Below, one piece after another: positions 5,199-7,348 of a stretch of DNA of 7,348 nucleotides. This stretch comes from Dehalococcoidales bacterium (GTDB lineage: Bacteria > Chloroflexota > Dehalococcoidia > Dehalococcoidales > UBA5627): positions 1 to 7,348 of the forward strand of contig JAQTVR010000057.1 of assembly GCA_028706995.1 (NCBI GenBank). The letters are read 5' to 3'. The position numbers and the translations under genes were made by a program. Position 1 is the stretch's first letter. Every line of letters begins with the position of its first letter. The notes beneath the pieces were generated by a model. That model saw only the letters and a program-made list of their open reading frames with translations. It was not told the origin of the DNA and did no database searches.

Positions 5199-7348
5199 AT
5201 GGTCAAGAGTAAAGCTAAACAGGCTAAACCCAAAGTAAGCAAGGTTGTAAAGAGGAAGAATCCCAAACCTGTGCCGAAGAAAAAACTGCAAAAAAGAAGT
5301 GGTGTTTCCCTTGTCAGGGCTTTCTTTCGATTTCTGACTTCGCGCTGGGTGCGCCGAACTCTACTGTTGATCGCGATTCTGGCAGTGTTGTTCTGGCAGT
5401 GGGATAATATTTCTACATGGATAAGTGTTACTGTTACAGAAACCGCAGGTCTTCTGGGGTGGGGGTTAATCCTCGTCGCCCTGGCAATTATCATCATCCT
5501 TAGCATAATTTACCGCAGTCCGCTGTCTGCTTTTGTACAGCGTTGGAAGCTTTACCAGTGGAATAAATGGCTGGGGGGTGCTGCCGTACTGTTTGCTGTC
5601 TGGGGAGTGCTGGCTTTTTTAGAAGCCGGAGGCAGCTTCGGTGAGGCTATTATCGGCGATGATCCCGCTATAGGGGTTCTCCGAGTGGTTGGATTATTCT
5701 TACTGGGGATTATCTTGATTGCGCCGCGCACCTGCTGGCAGGGTATCGTTAACTTTATGAAGTGGTTAGCCGGTCCTGGATCACCGCCGAAACCGCGAGT
5801 TAAGCCGGAAAGGCCTGTCTATCAGCAACCGTTGCGGTCTCCGGATTATCCGTTGGATTACGAAAAGAGATTTGCAGACAAGAGACTTGCAGCCATGCAA
5901 GTAGCATTGCCGCTCAAGGATTCGCCGAAAAAAGATATTCCTGTGCATGAAACACTGGAGGATAAGATAGTTCCGCCGGGAGTCTTGGTCCCGCCTGAGA
6001 TGAATAGAAAAAAACCTGTTACCGATTCTATGGTAGCAGAAGCTATGAAGAATAAACAGGAATCCGAAGCTGCCGCTGCTAAATCCAGGATGGAAAAAAC
6101 GGAGAAATCGGATTTGAGGCAGGTGGCGCAGGATGTGTGGCGTAAATACGGGCAGTCCGCTTCACTGGTAATCGTCGATGGATGGAGGCTGCCACCTGTC
6201 GAGATACTTGATAAGACCGCCGAACTCGAATACAGCCAGACGGATAATACCTTAAGAGCTAAAAAAATTGACGAAGCGCTGGCAAGCTATGGTGTGGATG
6301 CCAGGGTTACCCAGATTAACGTAGGTCCTACGGTTACCCAGTTCGGTATCGAACCGGGCTGGGATGTAAAAACACGCAGAGTGGCGGAAAGGGATGAGAA
6401 AGGGAATATCGTTACTCGCCTGGAAGAGGTCTCCCGAACCAGGGTAAAAGTAGATAAGATTACCTCGCTGGCCAATGATCTGGCGCTGGCTTTAGCATCG
6501 CCGACCATCAGGATTGAAGCCCCCATTCCGGGAAAATCCGTTGTCGGTATAGAAGTTCCCAACTCGTCTTTCGGGACCGTAAGCTTGCGAAGCGTTATCG
6601 AGAGCAGTAACTTCCAGAAATTGTTATCCAGATCCAAACTGGCGATGGCTCTAGGCAAGGGCGCCGGTGGCGAAGCTATCTCTGGAGACCTTGCCAAGAT
6701 GCCTCACCTGCTTATCGCCGGGGCTACCGGCAGCGGTAAGACCGTCTGTCTTAATGCCGTTATCTGCTGTATATTGATGTGCAATACCCCGTATGAGACC
6801 AAGATGATAATGATAGACCCTAAGAGGGTAGAACTGGTGCAGTTCAACAGCCTTCCGCATTTGGCAACGCCGGTTATCGTGGATACGAACAAAGCCCTGA
6901 ATACGATGCGCTGGCTTAACCAGGAGATGGATATGCGCTATCAAAAGCTGGCAGCCGCCTCTACCCGCAATATAGAAGGTTACAATAAGACCAGGCAGGG
7001 CAAGGATAAAATGCCCAATATAATCCTGATTATTGATGAATTAGCCGACCTGATGATGGCCGGTTTTGACGAGGTGGAGCATATACTCTGCCGTCTGGCA
7101 CAACTTGCCCGCGCCGTGGGTATTCATTTGGTGGTAGCCACCCAGCGTCCATCGGTGGATGTTGTTACCGGCTTGATTAAAGCCAACTTCCCCACCCGTA
7201 TCAGCTTTGCCGTCACCTCGCAGGTGGATTCGCGTACTATCCTGGATATGGTGGGCGCTGAAAAGCTGCTGGGTAAAGGCGATATGTTATATATGCCGAC
7301 CGAAGAAGCCAAGCCCAAGCGTTTGCAGGGCTGCTTTGTTTCAGACGT
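5199..7348 (+). CDS. ftsK: FtsK/SpoIIIE-family DNA translocase (3' end outside window)
   Basis: This frame stays open from the ATG at 5199 to the window edge, giving 716 residues of a membrane-anchored ATP-driven DNA pump used in chromosome segregation at division. Residues 1-34 are strikingly Lys/Arg-rich. Four membrane segments follow, near 53-68, 84-105, 124-143 and 159-175. A charged linker of about 150 residues (roughly 188-340) leads to the alpha domain (KKIDEAL 355-361, then GPTVTQFGIEPG from 376). The motor domain has Walker A GATGSGKT (508-515, Lys514), the conserved IDPKRVEL, Walker B IIDELADL with Asp613-Glu614, and the ATQRPSVDVVTGLIKANFP stretch. The C-terminal gamma (DNA-orienting) domain would lie beyond the window. 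The start is 27 nt after the rnj stop, with GGTGA (5187-5191 region) about 6 nt upstream. It is the third gene of the plus-strand operon. FtsK versus SpoIIIE naming is a convention here; the organism shows no other sign of sporulation. Confidence 0.95.
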   Translation, partial: MVKSKAKQAKPKVSKVVKRKNPKPVPKKKLQKRSGVSLVRAFFRFLTSRWVRRTLLLIAILAVLFWQWDNISTWISVTVTETAGLLGWGLILVALAIIIILSIIYRSPLSAFVQRWKLYQWNKWLGGAAVLFAVWGVLAFLEAGGSFGEAIIGDDPAIGVLRVVGLFLLGIILIAPRTCWQGIVNFMKWLAGPGSPPKPRVKPERPVYQQPLRSPDYPLDYEKRFADKRLAAMQVALPLKDSPKKDIPVHETLEDKIVPPGVLVPPEMNRKKPVTDSMVAEAMKNKQESEAAAAKSRMEKTEKSDLRQVAQDVWRKYGQSASLVIVDGWRLPPVEILDKTAELEYSQTDNTLRAKKIDEALASYGVDARVTQINVGPTVTQFGIEPGWDVKTRRVAERDEKGNIVTRLEEVSRTRVKVDKITSLANDLALALASPTIRIEAPIPGKSVVGIEVPNSSFGTVSLRSVIESSNFQKLLSRSKLAMALGKGAGGEAISGDLAKMPHLLIAGATGSGKTVCLNAVICCILMCNTPYETKMIMIDPKRVELVQFNSLPHLATPVIVDTNKALNTMRWLNQEMDMRYQKLAAASTRNIEGYNKTRQGKDKMPNIILIIDELADLMMAGFDEVEHILCRLAQLARAVGIHLVVATQRPSVDVVTGLIKANFPTRISFAVTSQVDSRTILDMVGAEKLLGKGDMLYMPTEEAKPKRLQGCFVSD

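Noticed and set aside
5114..5506. 130-codon open frame on the minus strand over the rnj-ftsK junction
   Set aside because: It overlaps the RNase J end and the FtsK basic and membrane region in antisense. Its hydrophobic and Arg-rich composition is the expected mirror of those codons.
6287..6944. Minus-strand open frames within ftsK
   Set aside because: They lie antisense to the conserved FtsK alpha and motor domains, which explain the coding signal.

Overview
The window looks like an ordinary bacterial chromosome segment of moderate GC, with tightly packed genes. The gene set (a single RNase J, a type 4 Fe-S uracil-DNA glycosylase and a folP-folK-queD cluster) and the character of the proteins suggest an anaerobic, Dehalococcoidia-like member of the Chloroflexota. 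That placement rests on recollection of similar gene orders, not on a search, so it is moderate to weak. No mobile genes, CRISPR arrays, tRNA or rRNA were seen.

Layout. Positions 1-172 are an AT-rich leader with one weak promoter candidate. It precedes a plus-strand MntP-type manganese exporter (173-742). This gene ends 2 bp from the 3' end of a minus-strand operon that reads folP (dihydropteroate synthase, 2461-1637), folK (HPPK, 1628-1125) and queD-like (COG0720/PTPS family, 1116-745). Both gaps in that operon are 8 nt. The roughly 400 bp between folP and the next plus-strand gene hold a promoter for each direction. Between the promoters lies a roughly 172-bp block rich in inverted repeats that looks like a non-coding MITE or REP-type insertion. 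The plus strand then carries a type 4 uracil-DNA glycosylase (2874-3497), an RNase J (3501-5171, 3 nt downstream) and the N-terminal 716 residues of an FtsK/SpoIIIE DNA translocase (5199 to the window end, cut by the window edge).

How the genes fit together. FolK and FolP carry out consecutive steps of folate synthesis. The third gene encodes a PTPS-family protein whose active-site motif is Cys-Glu-x-x-His-Gly-His. It carries both the Cys typical of QueD and the Glu typical of PTPS-III enzymes that replace FolB. In a folate operon this suggests a protein serving folate, queuosine or both, and it is the most interesting functional point in the window. The second operon groups DNA repair (UDG), RNA processing and decay (RNase J) and chromosome segregation (FtsK). 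The UDG ends in a disordered tail with a probable sliding-clamp-binding peptide. No clearly new multi-gene system is visible.
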